Shown: positions 27,145 to 36,928 of the stretch, in pieces
Numbering within the stretch: position 1 is the first letter of the stretch
How the letters are laid out: each line of letters begins with the position of its first letter
Assembly (NCBI GenBank): GCA_900552465.1
Contig: URZO01000001.1
Location: forward strand, 1-64,000
DNA length: 64,000 nt
From: an uncultured Parabacteroides sp.
GTDB taxonomy: Bacteria > Bacteroidota > Bacteroidia > Bacteroidales > Tannerellaceae
Direction: 5' to 3'
Notes under the pieces: generated by a model
The model's input: the letters and a program-made list of their open reading frames with translations, nothing else
Databases searched by the model: none
Told to the model about the DNA's origin: nothing
Translations under genes and position numbers: made by a program

Positions 27145-28917
27145 ATGAAATGGAAAACACTTGCCTTCTGGCTACTTGTCTTTGCCGGGCTTTACTTTTT
27201 CTTCCGTTCTTTTAATCCTTATTTTTTTGAGCGGCAGGAAGAAATGCAACTGTTTTTTCCTGAATGGAAAATCATTTGGGAGATGTTACGTGTGCCCGGA
27301 GGCTTCTGTACGGTTTTAGGGCAGGCATGTGTGCAATATTATCCAGATCTGTCGGCAGCATTGGTTATTAACTGCTCTTTACTTTGCGCTATCGGTTTTC
27401 TTTGTTATTTGCTTTTGCAGGAAATAGCACCACGTATCTATAACTTGTTTTTGGCATTGGCCCCTGTTTTTGGATTGATGAAAGTTCACCTTCGTTCCGA
27501 ATATGTTTTGGATGGGACAGTCGGACTTTGCCTGATGATGCTGTTACTGTTTGTTTTTGTTCGCATCCGGAAGGTGAGGGTGCGGTTTGGGTATGGCGTC
27601 GGCAGTACGGTGGCACTTTATTTGCTGGCCGGACAGTTGGCGGCGCTTTATGGGATTCTATTGGTTGTTTTGGGTTATCTATGCGAGCGGGGAAAATGGT
27701 TTCATTTGTTTGCCGCATTGTTGGTTGGGGTAGCCTTGACTTATGCCGGTATACGCTTGGCGATCTGTGTTCCGTTAACGGATGGCATCTATTCGGAGCG
27801 CTATCAGGAGATGCAGTTGCAACCGGACTCTTATATCTATTTTGTGTGGATACGTTTTACACTTCTCCTTTTTCTTCTTCTTTTGGTCGGATCGGGTATG
27901 AAATATCTGCCTTGGAATAAACTTTATCAAAAGGTGATCCTGACAAGCTGTACGATTATTGCTCTTTTTATCTTTTCTTCTTTTTGCCTGCCGGGGCAAT
28001 ATGATGCACAAAATATGATGATGGATAAGTTGTCCGGTCTGCAACAGAAAGGAAATTGGGATGCGATCATCCGGATGCATCAGGGAAAGAAATTAAGAAA
28101 TTATATCAGCCTTAATTATCTGAATATGGCATTGGCGCAAAAGGGTTGTTTAGGAGATGAGTTATTCCATTATGACCAGAGAGGTTCGCTAAGTCTTTTG
28201 GCTTCCTGGAACAGGACTTACTATATGAGTTGTCTGTTGAGCGATATTCATTATATGATCGGCGATATCAGCCTTTCCGAAGGATATGCAATGGAAGGCC
28301 TGACGCTTGCCAAACGGGGCGGGAGTCCGCGTATGCTTCAGCGATTAGTAAAAATCAGTCTGATACGGGGAGACTTTGCCTTGGCTGATAAATATCTGGG
28401 TATACTCGGCCGGTTGCCCAACTATCGCGGGTGGGCGGGAAAATATAAGGATTATATTAGCCACCCTGAAAAAATAAAACAGGATGAAGAGCTTTCGACA
28501 AAAGTTCTGCCTTTATCCCAGCCGGATAATTTGCTTTGCCTGATTGATGCAGACAGTCTTTGGATGGGGCATCTTGAAGAACCGGGCACAAACCGGATTG
28601 CATGGGAGTATTCAGGCTGTTCTTTTCTGTTGGCAAAGGAGATGGATAAGTTCAAGACATTCCTGCTACGTACAGGGAAACTGCCGGAAGGACAATCCTT
28701 TCCTGTTCATTTTCAGGAGGCTGCTTTAGTCCTGGCCGTAGAAGATGCTTCCATACTCGACCTTGTGGCTGTTCGTCCTGAAATCTTGCAGCGATATAAA
28801 CAATTCCAGAAAGATGTTTTGCTGATGAAGAATAGTAGCGACGGGCTCACTCGGCTCTATCAGCAATATGGAGATACTTTCTGGTTCTACTATTATTGTA
28901 AACAATTGAATGGATAG
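27145..28917 (+). CDS. Membrane protein, DUF6057-like
   Basis: 590 aa. The N-terminal half (about residues 5-275) has about eight hydrophobic segments; the C-terminal half is soluble and helical with repeat-like stretches, probably TPR-like and periplasmic. It resembles the DUF6057 family, known from Bacteroidales, of no known function. Its stop is 3 bp before the PD40 lipoprotein gene, so the two are cotranscribed. The pair sits between two SusC/SusD cassettes and may work with one or both. The family assignment is from memory of the pattern and is moderate. Confidence 0.6.
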   Translation: MKWKTLAFWLLVFAGLYFFFRSFNPYFFERQEEMQLFFPEWKIIWEMLRVPGGFCTVLGQACVQYYPDLSAALVINCSLLCAIGFLCYLLLQEIAPRIYNLFLALAPVFGLMKVHLRSEYVLDGTVGLCLMMLLLFVFVRIRKVRVRFGYGVGSTVALYLLAGQLAALYGILLVVLGYLCERGKWFHLFAALLVGVALTYAGIRLAICVPLTDGIYSERYQEMQLQPDSYIYFVWIRFTLLLFLLLLVGSGMKYLPWNKLYQKVILTSCTIIALFIFSSFCLPGQYDAQNMMMDKLSGLQQKGNWDAIIRMHQGKKLRNYISLNYLNMALAQKGCLGDELFHYDQRGSLSLLASWNRTYYMSCLLSDIHYMIGDISLSEGYAMEGLTLAKRGGSPRMLQRLVKISLIRGDFALADKYLGILGRLPNYRGWAGKYKDYISHPEKIKQDEELSTKVLPLSQPDNLLCLIDADSLWMGHLEEPGTNRIAWEYSGCSFLLAKEMDKFKTFLLRTGKLPEGQSFPVHFQEAALVLAVEDASILDLVAVRPEILQRYKQFQKDVLLMKNSSDGLTRLYQQYGDTFWFYYYCKQLNG

Positions 28918-28920
28918 TAT

Positions 28921-30381
28921 ATGAATTGCCTGTATTCCATATTATTGGCTTGTGCGGTTCTTTTTTCCGCCTGTAGCGAGACCTTGCCCGATGCAAAAAT
29001 GTCAGAAGGAGAAGTTGAGATTTTTCCGGATTATAAGGGAGTCACTATTCCCGTTAATATCGCCCCATTGAATTTTAAGCTGAAAGAGCCTTTCAAAGCA
29101 ATCCTCTTTTTGTCGGGGAAAGGGCGGCAAATACGAGTCAATTCCGATCGGGGTTCTTTTCAGATACCGGAGACAAAGTGGCGCAGACTGCTGGAAGCAT
29201 CGGTTGGCGATACAATAACGGCTGGAATCTATATCTATAAGGATAATAGCTGGCATCAATATAAATCTTTCCCCATTCGTATCGCGAAAGAAAAAATAGA
29301 TCCGTATCTGGTCTACCGCCGTATTGCTCCGGGCTACCGGATGTGGAATGAAATGGGTATATATCAGCGCAATCTGGAAAACTTTACGGAGACTGCTTTC
29401 CTGAGTAATAAGCAAACGAATAACAATTGCATGAATTGTCATTCCTTCTGTATGCAAAATCCTGACCGGATGCTTTTTCATCAGCGTATGACACATGCCG
29501 GGACCTATATCCTGATAAACGGTAAAATCGAAAAACTCAATACGAAGTTGGAGCAAACCATATCGGCATTGGTTTATCCCTATTGGCATCCTTCCGGACG
29601 TTTCGTCGCTTTCTCGACGAATGAGACGAAGCAGGATTTCCACCTTTCGGATGCAAACCGGGTGGAGGTGTTCGACAATAGATCAGATGTAGTCATTTAT
29701 GATATCGAAAGACATGAGGTTTTTACTGTGCCCCAACTATCTTCTGAAGAAAACATGGAAACCTTTCCCGCTTTTTCGCCAGACGGGAAACGGTTGTATT
29801 TCTGCTCTGCGCCGGCTAAGCAGATGCCTGAGTCTTATCGGGAGATCAAATATAATCTGTTAAGCATAACATTCGATCCGGCAACTCGTACGTTCGGTCA
29901 TGAAATAGATACGCTTTATAATGCCGGTCAGGAAGGCCGGAGTGCGAAGTTCCCGCGTGTATCTCCCGATGGTCATTACTTAATGTACACACTTTCGGAC
30001 TATGGAAATTTTTCTATCTGGCACAAAGATGCCGATTTGCGATTATTGGATTTAACCTCATGCCAAACCGATTCTTTGGTACAAGTAAATAGTAATGACG
30101 TGGAAAGTTATCATTCGTGGAGTGGTAATAGTCGGTGGTTTGTGTTTAGTAGCCGTCGGGAGGACAGACTGTACACACGCCCTTATATTTGTTATGTCGA
30201 TCAAAATGGCAAAGCAGGGAAGCCTTTTTTATTACCCCAAAAAGAACCGGACTATTATGAGTTGTCTCTCTTTTCTTTTAATATACCGGAGCTTGTTAAA
30301 GGAAAAATCAAAACAGATATTTATAAGCTGATTGATATTAGTAAATATGGAGCAACGACCGGGATCTCCTTTGCAAAGTAA
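28921..30381 (+). CDS. PD40/TolB-like beta-propeller lipoprotein with one c-type haem motif
   Basis: 486 aa. The lipobox ends at Cys18 (VLFSAC). A single CMNCH at residues 170-174 fits covalent haem attachment. The C-terminal ~290 residues contain PD40/TolB-type propeller blades: YWHPSGRFVAFSTN, AFSPDGKRLYFCS, RVSPDGHYLMYTL and HSWSGNSRWFVFSS. Extra Cys occur in SFCMQN just after the motif. It is expected at the periplasm or cell surface. It lies directly after the DUF6057-like gene. Genes like this accompany SusCD loci in some Bacteroidales; the role of the haem is unknown. The ccsA/resB system at 51-53 kb could mature it. Confidence 0.8.
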   Translation: MNCLYSILLACAVLFSACSETLPDAKMSEGEVEIFPDYKGVTIPVNIAPLNFKLKEPFKAILFLSGKGRQIRVNSDRGSFQIPETKWRRLLEASVGDTITAGIYIYKDNSWHQYKSFPIRIAKEKIDPYLVYRRIAPGYRMWNEMGIYQRNLENFTETAFLSNKQTNNNCMNCHSFCMQNPDRMLFHQRMTHAGTYILINGKIEKLNTKLEQTISALVYPYWHPSGRFVAFSTNETKQDFHLSDANRVEVFDNRSDVVIYDIERHEVFTVPQLSSEENMETFPAFSPDGKRLYFCSAPAKQMPESYREIKYNLLSITFDPATRTFGHEIDTLYNAGQEGRSAKFPRVSPDGHYLMYTLSDYGNFSIWHKDADLRLLDLTSCQTDSLVQVNSNDVESYHSWSGNSRWFVFSSRREDRLYTRPYICYVDQNGKAGKPFLLPQKEPDYYELSLFSFNIPELVKGKIKTDIYKLIDISKYGATTGISFAK

Positions 30382-30427
30382 TTTGACTGTCTATACGCTG
30401 TGAAATGTCTTGTAAAATACAATTAAT

Positions 30428-30779
30428 ACCGTAGTTTTCATAGGACTATGGCCTTTTAATAAATGCATCATTTATCGTAAATGAAAATTAATTAAAAACA
30501 CTTTTATTCATCTTGTTCTAAGATGATCGTTGGGGTTATATCCTCTACAGGGCGCAAAATTAAATAAAATACTTAAATAAAATAGCCGAATCCGAAAAAA
30601 GTTTAGAGACAACCTCTCTCTGTCTTCTATTTATTGTGTATAATATACTATTAAATAGATATTTATGTGTATATAAACTTTTTGTGTTGATAAAAAAATA
30701 GACATTTATTATTCTTCTCTCATCTAAATAGTATCCATAATAAAGAAAAGAAATGCCATAGTCCTATGAAGACTATGGT
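30428..30779. repeat. Invertible promoter segment upstream of the second SusC gene
   Basis: Inverted repeats at 30428-30452 and 30755-30779 match at 23 of 25 positions, with 16 bp perfect, and enclose 302 bp. Both arms fit AGTYYYN4GDACT (AGTTTTCATAGGACT and, inverted, AGTCTTCATAGGACT). Part of the inside (around GGCG.AAAATTAA.TAAAATA) is nearly identical to the segment at 21.8 kb. The 573-bp gap 30382-30954 holds this element and the leader, and no gene. Confidence 0.82.
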
Positions 30780-30781
30780 GC

Positions 30782-30954
30782 TTTTTCTAAAATGTATTTA
30801 TTAAAAATGGTTTGTGTTAACAATTTAAATTTACGGGCCTATGATGTAGAAAAAGAGATTACTTACCCAAAGGTTTTATGCCTTTTTATTAAGCTGATAA
30901 AGCTTATTGTTTAAAAACTATTTATTATTAACCTTTTTATAATAATACAAGAAA
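30782..30954 (+). promoter_or_regulatory. Conserved untranslated leader of SusC copy 2
   Basis: This leader shares GGGCCTATGA, a run around AAGCTTATTG and the last ~35 bp (TATTTATTATTAACC, T run, ATAATAATACA) with the leader of copy 1. The match continues into the coding sequence. The common parts suggest shared control of translation or RNA stability. Confidence 0.5.
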
Positions 30955-33900
30955 ATGCAACAGAAACAGAATTGTGGCCTTCCCTTGTTACGGAATGGTT
31001 CAATATCTCGGATTTCCAAGATTACTTGCGGATTGCTTTTTTGTTTGACAACAGGAGTTTTTGCCGCCGGTGAGAATGCAGAATTACTAACTTCTAATCG
31101 AATCGTGAATGCTGCTCCCGACCAGGCAGGAAAGACTGTAACTATTACGGTACGGGATGATATGGGGCCAGTTGTTGGCGCCAATGTTGTGGTAAAAGGA
31201 ACAACGAACGGGAATATCTCGGATATGAACGGTCTGGTCGTGTTGGATCATGTACCCAACAATGCGGTATTGGTTGTTTCCTATATAGGTTATGTAACCC
31301 AGGAAATTAAAGTCGGAAACCAAAAAGCCATTAATGTCAACTTGGTTGAAGATTCTCAGGCTTTGGCTGAAGTCGTAGTTGTCGGTTACGGTACGTTGGA
31401 TAAGAAACAGGTGACAAGTTCTGTCACTTCTTTGTCGGACAAGGATTTGACAGTCGGCGTCAGCGGATCTGATATCTCGACGGCGTTGCAGGGCAAGATC
31501 GGTGGCTTGGTGATGATCAACAATGGTGACCCTAATGCATCGACTACTTTCCAGTTGCGTGGTATGACTTCCGTGAAAGCGGGTAAATCACCGCTTATCG
31601 TAATCGATGGCTTTCCCGGAGGTGATATCCGCTCCCTGAATCAAAATGATATCAAATCTATCGACGTCTTGAAAGATGCCTCTGCCGGTGCTATCTACGG
31701 TACACGTGCCGCCTCGGGTGTAATCCTGATCACGACAAAGAATGGCGCGAACACAGACGGTAAAGTCCGGATGACGTATAACACGGAACTTCGCAAGCGC
31801 CAAGCCTTTGGTAAACCGGATATGCTCTCCGCACAGGAATATGTGGAACATGGTTGCGGTATTGATTACGGAGATGATGTGGATTGGTGGGATGAACTGC
31901 TTGATAAAGGCAATTTCTCGCAGAAACATAATATTACACTGGAAGCCGGAACGGAGAAAGCGCAGATATATACCTCTTTTTTCTATGAAAACAATGAAGG
32001 TATCTCGATCAATAACTCCCGTAAGGACTACGGCGGACGTATGAATACCAGCTTCAAGATGTTTGACGACTGGTTGGAAATCCGTGCAAATGTAGACTAT
32101 CGCCAGGCAGATCGAAACAATAACTACCCGAATTTCCAGCAGGCCCTGCGTAATAACCCGACCCGCTCGCCGTATGATCCGCAGAGCGAAACCGGCCTGA
32201 ACGTCTGGACGAACGAATCACTGGATTATAACGTTGTGGCAGATGCCCGCCTGAGTACTTATAACGGTCTGGACAAATGGTTCAAACCGGAAGCTACCTT
32301 TAAACTGAATGTGAAAGCAATTCCCGGATTATCCCTGCAGCAGGTTCTCGGTTATGAAAACCGCCAGTGGGAATATCACTATTTCCGTTCCAAGAATCAT
32401 CGTGATGAGATCAATAACTCCCGCAAAGGATATGCCAAGCTGGAATTTAACAAAACAGAGTACCTGACATCGGAAGGTTTTGCTACCTATATTAAGGAAT
32501 TCAACGGCGGACACAGCCTGAACGTTGTCGGCGGTTATTCCTATTTTGAAAAAAACGGTGAAAGCTTTAGCGAAGAGAACTATGACTTCCCGGTGGATGG
32601 CGTTAAGTACTGGAATATCGGTTCGGGTACTTACCTGAGCGACGGTAAAGCAGGTATGAACTCCAAGAAAGAGATTACCGAACGCTTGTTCTCTATCTTT
32701 GCACGTGCCAACTATTCCTACCAGGACAAATATATGTTGATGGCTTCTATCCGCCACGAAGGTTCTTCCAAGTTTGCCGAAGACAATCGTTGGGCTAACT
32801 TCTGGGCGTTGTCTGCCGGTTGGCGCATCTCCAATGAAGAGTTTATGAAAGACATCAAGTGGGTCGACGACTTGAAAGTCCGTTTCGGTTATGGTGTAAC
32901 CGGTAACAATGACTTTGGTGCCGACTATACCGCTAATACCTTATCTTCTGATGCCGACTGGATGCTTCCTAACGGCTTGTGGGCTAAATCATACGGGAAA
33001 TCCAAGAACCTGAACCTGCAGTTAGGTTGGGAAGAAAAGAAAGAGTGGGACGTGGGTCTCGACTATTCTCTTTTTGACAACCGCTTGTATGGTAAGTTCG
33101 ACTACTATCGCCGTAAGATCGACAATATGCTGTATGAAATTAAAGTGCCGCAGCCTCCTTATACGCAAGGTAATATGTGGAAGAACATCGGAAGCATGGA
33201 AAGTAAAGGATGGGAGTTTGAAGTCGGAGGCGAAATTATCCGTACAAAAGATTTCAGCTGGAGCTCGAACCTGAATTTAAGCCACAACACGGCTAAAGTC
33301 CTGACGATGTCCGGAGACAACACCTACCTGAGCGCTTCCGGTTTCCCTTCTCCGGGTAATCCGGGAGACGCCCACCGTCTGGAAGCCGGTACGACTATCG
33401 GTAGCTTCTACATCTATAAATTTGCAGGCTTCGACGACAACGGAAACTTCCTGCTGTATAACAAGGATGGCGAAATTATCCCTGCCGACCAGAAAGTAGA
33501 GCAAGACAGAAGATACATGGGTAATTACACGCCTAAGGTGATTCTGGGTTGGAACCATACGCTGACTTACAAAGAATGGGATTTAGGTATCAATCTGCGT
33601 AGCTGGCTGGACTTCGACGTCTATAACACGGTCGACATGTATTTCGGTATCCAGGGAGTGGACAATTGCAACGTGCTGAAAGACGCTTATGGCAAGTTTA
33701 ACCATATCAGAGGCGAAAAACAACAGTGCGACTATTACCTGGAGGACGGTTCGTTCCTGAAGATCGACGCGATCACGTTGGGATACACGCTTCCACTACG
33801 CAAGTATACGAAGTTCGTAGATAATCTGCGTGTATACGGCACCGTGCATAATGTTGCGACTATCACAGGATACAGAGGCATTAATCCGGAAGTAAACGTT

Positions 33901-33987
33901 TCCGGTTGGGAAGGCGGTATCGACTGGTTCACCGGTATCTATCCGCAAGTGCGCACCTATACATTAGGTATTCAGGTTAAGTTCTAA
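30955..33987 (+). CDS. SusC/RagA-family TonB-dependent transporter, copy 2
   Basis: 1010 aa, with the same domain order as copy 1: signal segment, carboxypeptidase-like domain, plug after AEVVVVGYG, and a barrel ending in Phe (IQVKF). Similarity to copy 1 is high across the whole protein, including the unusual N-terminus MQQKQNC. The main differences fall in barrel stretches that are probably surface loops (for instance LSTYNGLDKW versus LEDFYGLDKW, and the segment near the C-terminus). It is followed 31 bp later by its SusD partner. The substrate is unknown; the divergence in loops hints at a related but different ligand. Confidence 0.95.
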   Translation: MQQKQNCGLPLLRNGSISRISKITCGLLFCLTTGVFAAGENAELLTSNRIVNAAPDQAGKTVTITVRDDMGPVVGANVVVKGTTNGNISDMNGLVVLDHVPNNAVLVVSYIGYVTQEIKVGNQKAINVNLVEDSQALAEVVVVGYGTLDKKQVTSSVTSLSDKDLTVGVSGSDISTALQGKIGGLVMINNGDPNASTTFQLRGMTSVKAGKSPLIVIDGFPGGDIRSLNQNDIKSIDVLKDASAGAIYGTRAASGVILITTKNGANTDGKVRMTYNTELRKRQAFGKPDMLSAQEYVEHGCGIDYGDDVDWWDELLDKGNFSQKHNITLEAGTEKAQIYTSFFYENNEGISINNSRKDYGGRMNTSFKMFDDWLEIRANVDYRQADRNNNYPNFQQALRNNPTRSPYDPQSETGLNVWTNESLDYNVVADARLSTYNGLDKWFKPEATFKLNVKAIPGLSLQQVLGYENRQWEYHYFRSKNHRDEINNSRKGYAKLEFNKTEYLTSEGFATYIKEFNGGHSLNVVGGYSYFEKNGESFSEENYDFPVDGVKYWNIGSGTYLSDGKAGMNSKKEITERLFSIFARANYSYQDKYMLMASIRHEGSSKFAEDNRWANFWALSAGWRISNEEFMKDIKWVDDLKVRFGYGVTGNNDFGADYTANTLSSDADWMLPNGLWAKSYGKSKNLNLQLGWEEKKEWDVGLDYSLFDNRLYGKFDYYRRKIDNMLYEIKVPQPPYTQGNMWKNIGSMESKGWEFEVGGEIIRTKDFSWSSNLNLSHNTAKVLTMSGDNTYLSASGFPSPGNPGDAHRLEAGTTIGSFYIYKFAGFDDNGNFLLYNKDGEIIPADQKVEQDRRYMGNYTPKVILGWNHTLTYKEWDLGINLRSWLDFDVYNTVDMYFGIQGVDNCNVLKDAYGKFNHIRGEKQQCDYYLEDGSFLKIDAITLGYTLPLRKYTKFVDNLRVYGTVHNVATITGYRGINPEVNVSGWEGGIDWFTGIYPQVRTYTLGIQVKF

Positions 33988-34018
33988 TGAGTTGTAAACA
34001 GTAAAATGCTAAAAGAAA

Positions 34019-35734
34019 ATGAAAAGGAATAAATTAAATTATATAGCAGCTGTAGCACTTTTTCTGGTAGCCGGTGCTTCATGCAGTATCGATCCTACTT
34101 ACTATTCGGAAGTTGTGCCCGATACGTTTTATGCTTCACAGGAAAATGTCTGGCAACGGTTCAACCGTCCTTTCACCCATTGGCGCTGGTATGTTGCCCA
34201 TGATGCACCCCGGTGGAATATGCAGGAGTTCGGTACGGACGAGTTTTGCCTGCCTACGCGCGGTAGCGACTGGTATAACGGAGGTGTCTTCCAGAAATTC
34301 CACCACCACGAATATACCGAAGATATGACCGAGATTGAAACCGGTTGGACAAACTTCGGTATGGGCGTTGCACTGGCCTGGGATGCACTGGAAGATCTGG
34401 AGAAAATAGACTTCGACGCCTTAGGTTTTAAAGAAGGCGTTCGCGAATCCATGTTGAACCAGCAAAAGGCGCTGGTTGCATCCTTCTACATAGACGGTCT
34501 GGATTTCTTCGGAGGCGTTCCTCTGTATACCACGACCCAGACGGAGGCAAAAGGACGTGCCACCGCAGAGGAAACATTTAACTTCATCGATTCCCTGCTG
34601 ACGGAAGCTATTCCGAACCTGCCGTTGAAAGAAGAACTGGGCGGCTTTGAAAAAGGAAGTATCAACCGCGCAGCCGGTGCGGCTCTGAAGGCCCGCCTGT
34701 ATTTCAATGCGAAGTCTTATATCGGTAAAGAGATGTTCAGCGAAGCGGCTGTGATTTGCCAGGACATCCTGGACGGAAAGTACGGCCCGTATGCCTTGGA
34801 TACGGACTGGACCAACATCTTCGGTTTCGACAATGAAACATCTCCTGAAATCATCTGGTCCGTGCCGAGCCAGAATGCAAAACTGGAAACAGACGGTATG
34901 TTGTGGGCCAACATGGTTCCCTATAACTTCAAGAACTACCTGGGAGGTCTGAAAGACTCCGGTTCCAACAACGGTTGCTGTCTGATACCCAGCCGCGACC
35001 CGGAAGGAAACCTTTACAAGTTCAACCTCGGTAATCCTTACGAATCGTTCAACGATAAGGACGTGCGCAAGCAACTCTATGTCTACGAAGGAAACGGAAA
35101 ATACCGTGGCATGTTTATTGTCGGCGAACTGAGAAACCCGTTGAATCCGGATTGGGTTTGTACGGGCGACCGTGAGTATAAAGACCAGGTGATCGTAGAA
35201 CGCGACCAGATCGCCTATTTCGCCAAAGTCGGAAAGGAATATGCAAGCGAGAAAGACCTGCCTTCGACAATCGCTACGGCAGAAGAAAGTTCCGGCGTAC
35301 GTGTGACGAAACGCAGTCCGCGCCCGAACCAGGATGATTTTAAGCGTATGTTCGACCCGGACGTTCCAATCATCCGTATCGCCGAGATCTACTATATGCT
35401 GGCCGAATGTAAGATGCGCGCAGGCGACAAGCAGGCTGCCGCCGATCTGATCAACACCGTCCGCCGCCGTTACTTTGCTGATGGAGTCGATCCGGATCCT
35501 GTCACCGCCGCTAATCTGGATAAATACCGGATGCTGAAAGAATGGATGGTCGAATTCCTGGGTGAAGGCCGCCGCCGTACGGACCTGATCCGCTGGGATG
35601 CTTACGTAACAGAAAACTGGTGGGATCATCAGGCGACAAACAATCCGAACCTGAACCGCTTCCCAATCCATTATACGATCATCGGAGCCAATAACCTGCT
35701 CGAACAGAACCCGGGTTATGGCGGTAATAAATAA
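34019..35734 (+). CDS. SusD/RagB-family surface lipoprotein, copy 2
   Basis: 571 aa. The lipobox ends at Cys22 (AGASC). Its closest visible relative is SusD copy 1, with which it aligns end to end. The C-terminal SusD signatures IAEIYYMLAECKMRAGD and EFLGEGRRRTDLIRW are present. Compared with copy 1 the gene is somewhat richer in G and C at third positions, for example more GAC, AAC and CTG codons, so the two copies have drifted in codon use as well as sequence. Confidence 0.95.
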   Translation: MKRNKLNYIAAVALFLVAGASCSIDPTYYSEVVPDTFYASQENVWQRFNRPFTHWRWYVAHDAPRWNMQEFGTDEFCLPTRGSDWYNGGVFQKFHHHEYTEDMTEIETGWTNFGMGVALAWDALEDLEKIDFDALGFKEGVRESMLNQQKALVASFYIDGLDFFGGVPLYTTTQTEAKGRATAEETFNFIDSLLTEAIPNLPLKEELGGFEKGSINRAAGAALKARLYFNAKSYIGKEMFSEAAVICQDILDGKYGPYALDTDWTNIFGFDNETSPEIIWSVPSQNAKLETDGMLWANMVPYNFKNYLGGLKDSGSNNGCCLIPSRDPEGNLYKFNLGNPYESFNDKDVRKQLYVYEGNGKYRGMFIVGELRNPLNPDWVCTGDREYKDQVIVERDQIAYFAKVGKEYASEKDLPSTIATAEESSGVRVTKRSPRPNQDDFKRMFDPDVPIIRIAEIYYMLAECKMRAGDKQAAADLINTVRRRYFADGVDPDPVTAANLDKYRMLKEWMVEFLGEGRRRTDLIRWDAYVTENWWDHQATNNPNLNRFPIHYTIIGANNLLEQNPGYGGNK

Positions 35735-35769
35735 GGTATGATAAATGTTCTTTAAGGCTTAAAAGAAGA

Positions 35770-35807
35770 GAGAGGGGAGACGCCTGCCGGCTGTCTCTCC
35801 TTTTTTT
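35770..35807 (+). terminator. Terminator after SusD copy 2
   Basis: GGGGAGAC and GTCTCTCC form a stem with a GC-rich loop, followed by seven T. The T run directly meets the stop codon of the convergent methyltransferase gene. Confidence 0.8.
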
Positions 35808-36489
35808 ACATTTCGAGTATGATGCTATAATCCATTACGAAGCCTCCAAAACGATTCCCCTTAATTGAAATCCGTTTTGCACCTGCCTCCTGACTAATCA
35901 ACCGGATCTCTCGTTTCGAGAGAAGATTGATGTATTGGTTTGTTGCCCATGGCATCCCCAAATAACGCACAATTCGATCAAAACAAGCTGCTGGCAACCA
36001 ATGTAAGAAAGGCAGTTTCGTATGCAACTCTATTGGGAAATACCGGTTGGGCGTAGTGAAATAGACCACCCGGCATGTACGCAACAGCTCGCGGACAAAA
36101 AGTACTTGCCGATCACGGTCACCTACATGTTCGATCACCGCATTGCTCCATCCAATGTCAAACTCTTTGTCCATGAACGGGAATTCTCTCCCATCATAAA
36201 TCACAGCTCGTACCAAAGGATAATGTTGCTCGAATTCATCCTTTCCGTTCACCCCTAATGCTGTAATATTTTCCGGATACGGGTAGTGTTTTTCAAGGTA
36301 ATTGATCATTTCATTACGTACCCCCTCGTGGTTAGCAAATCCCACATCCAGCAATTTCGCCTTCGCAGAAGGGTTCAATTGTTTTATGAAGTAAGAATAT
36401 TTGCGTGTCCGGTTGAAATTACTTACTCGAGCAGCAATAGATTCAATCCAATTTTTAGTCATTTCTTTGTTCCCTTCTTTTTGTTTCAT
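35806..36489 (-). CDS. Class I SAM-dependent methyltransferase
   Basis: 227 aa, cytosolic. Motif I is LLDVGFANHEG, in which the usual GxGxG is degenerate, and post-motif segments include DIGWSNAVIEHVGDRDRQ, typical of the Methyltransf_11 group, and VVYFTTPNRYFPIELHTKLPFLHW in part. This variety often acts on glycans, lipids or quinones, but the substrate is not evident. It is an orphan gene between two plus-strand units. A start at the second Met (MTKNWIES, nine codons in) is possible. A hairpin with a T-rich tail lies within 12 bp of the annotated start. Confidence 0.8.
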   Translation of the reverse strand: MKQKEGNKEMTKNWIESIAARVSNFNRTRKYSYFIKQLNPSAKAKLLDVGFANHEGVRNEMINYLEKHYPYPENITALGVNGKDEFEQHYPLVRAVIYDGREFPFMDKEFDIGWSNAVIEHVGDRDRQVLFVRELLRTCRVVYFTTPNRYFPIELHTKLPFLHWLPAACFDRIVRYLGMPWATNQYINLLSKREIRLISQEAGAKRISIKGNRFGGFVMDYSIILEM

Positions 36490-36498
36490 TACAAATAA

Positions 36499-36534
36499 TT
36501 AAAAGCTACCTGTTTCTTGATAAGGTAGCTTTTG
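36499..36534 (-). terminator. Hairpin just before the methyltransferase start
   Basis: AAAAGCTACC and GGTAGCTTTT form a perfect 10-bp stem with a ~13-nt loop. On the minus strand the stem is followed by AATTATTTG and then the ATG at 36489. It looks like a terminator or attenuator within the leader. The rest of 36535-36928 shows nothing I can name. Confidence 0.6.
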
Positions 36535-36928
36535 AAAATAATCGTTCATACGATTTTCAGATCGTAAAACCATATCCATAGATTAAACGTTCATCAGGCA
36601 AGTTTATTATGTCACCTTTCATCCGTGTACCAGTAATAAGCCGGCTTGATATTGAGGCCATAACATAGAATCGTTTTAGCATTAAATTGCTTTAACGGAA
36701 GCATCGTGGTAAATATATGATAAAAATGTTAAGTATGCAAGTAAGAAAACTGAAATATATGATTTGTGTATGAATTGGAATACATATGATAGAAGCTATT
36801 ACGATGAGATTATCGTTGAAGAAAATTTAAACAGACTTTTAGAGAGTAATGACGTTTGTGCTTTTTTCGCTTGGCATGCCTATATTCCAATATATATGCC
36901 TATCTTTACAGCCCAACAATCAACGAAT

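Noticed and set aside
34421..35671. 416-codon open frame antisense to the second SusD gene
   Set aside because: It mirrors the codon bias of the sense gene, has no signal or domain, and a similar antisense frame appears against the first SusD copy.
36764..36928. N-terminal extension of the DUF6078 gene
   Set aside because: The frame is open, but the family N-terminus begins at 36929 and the upstream residues resemble no known domain.
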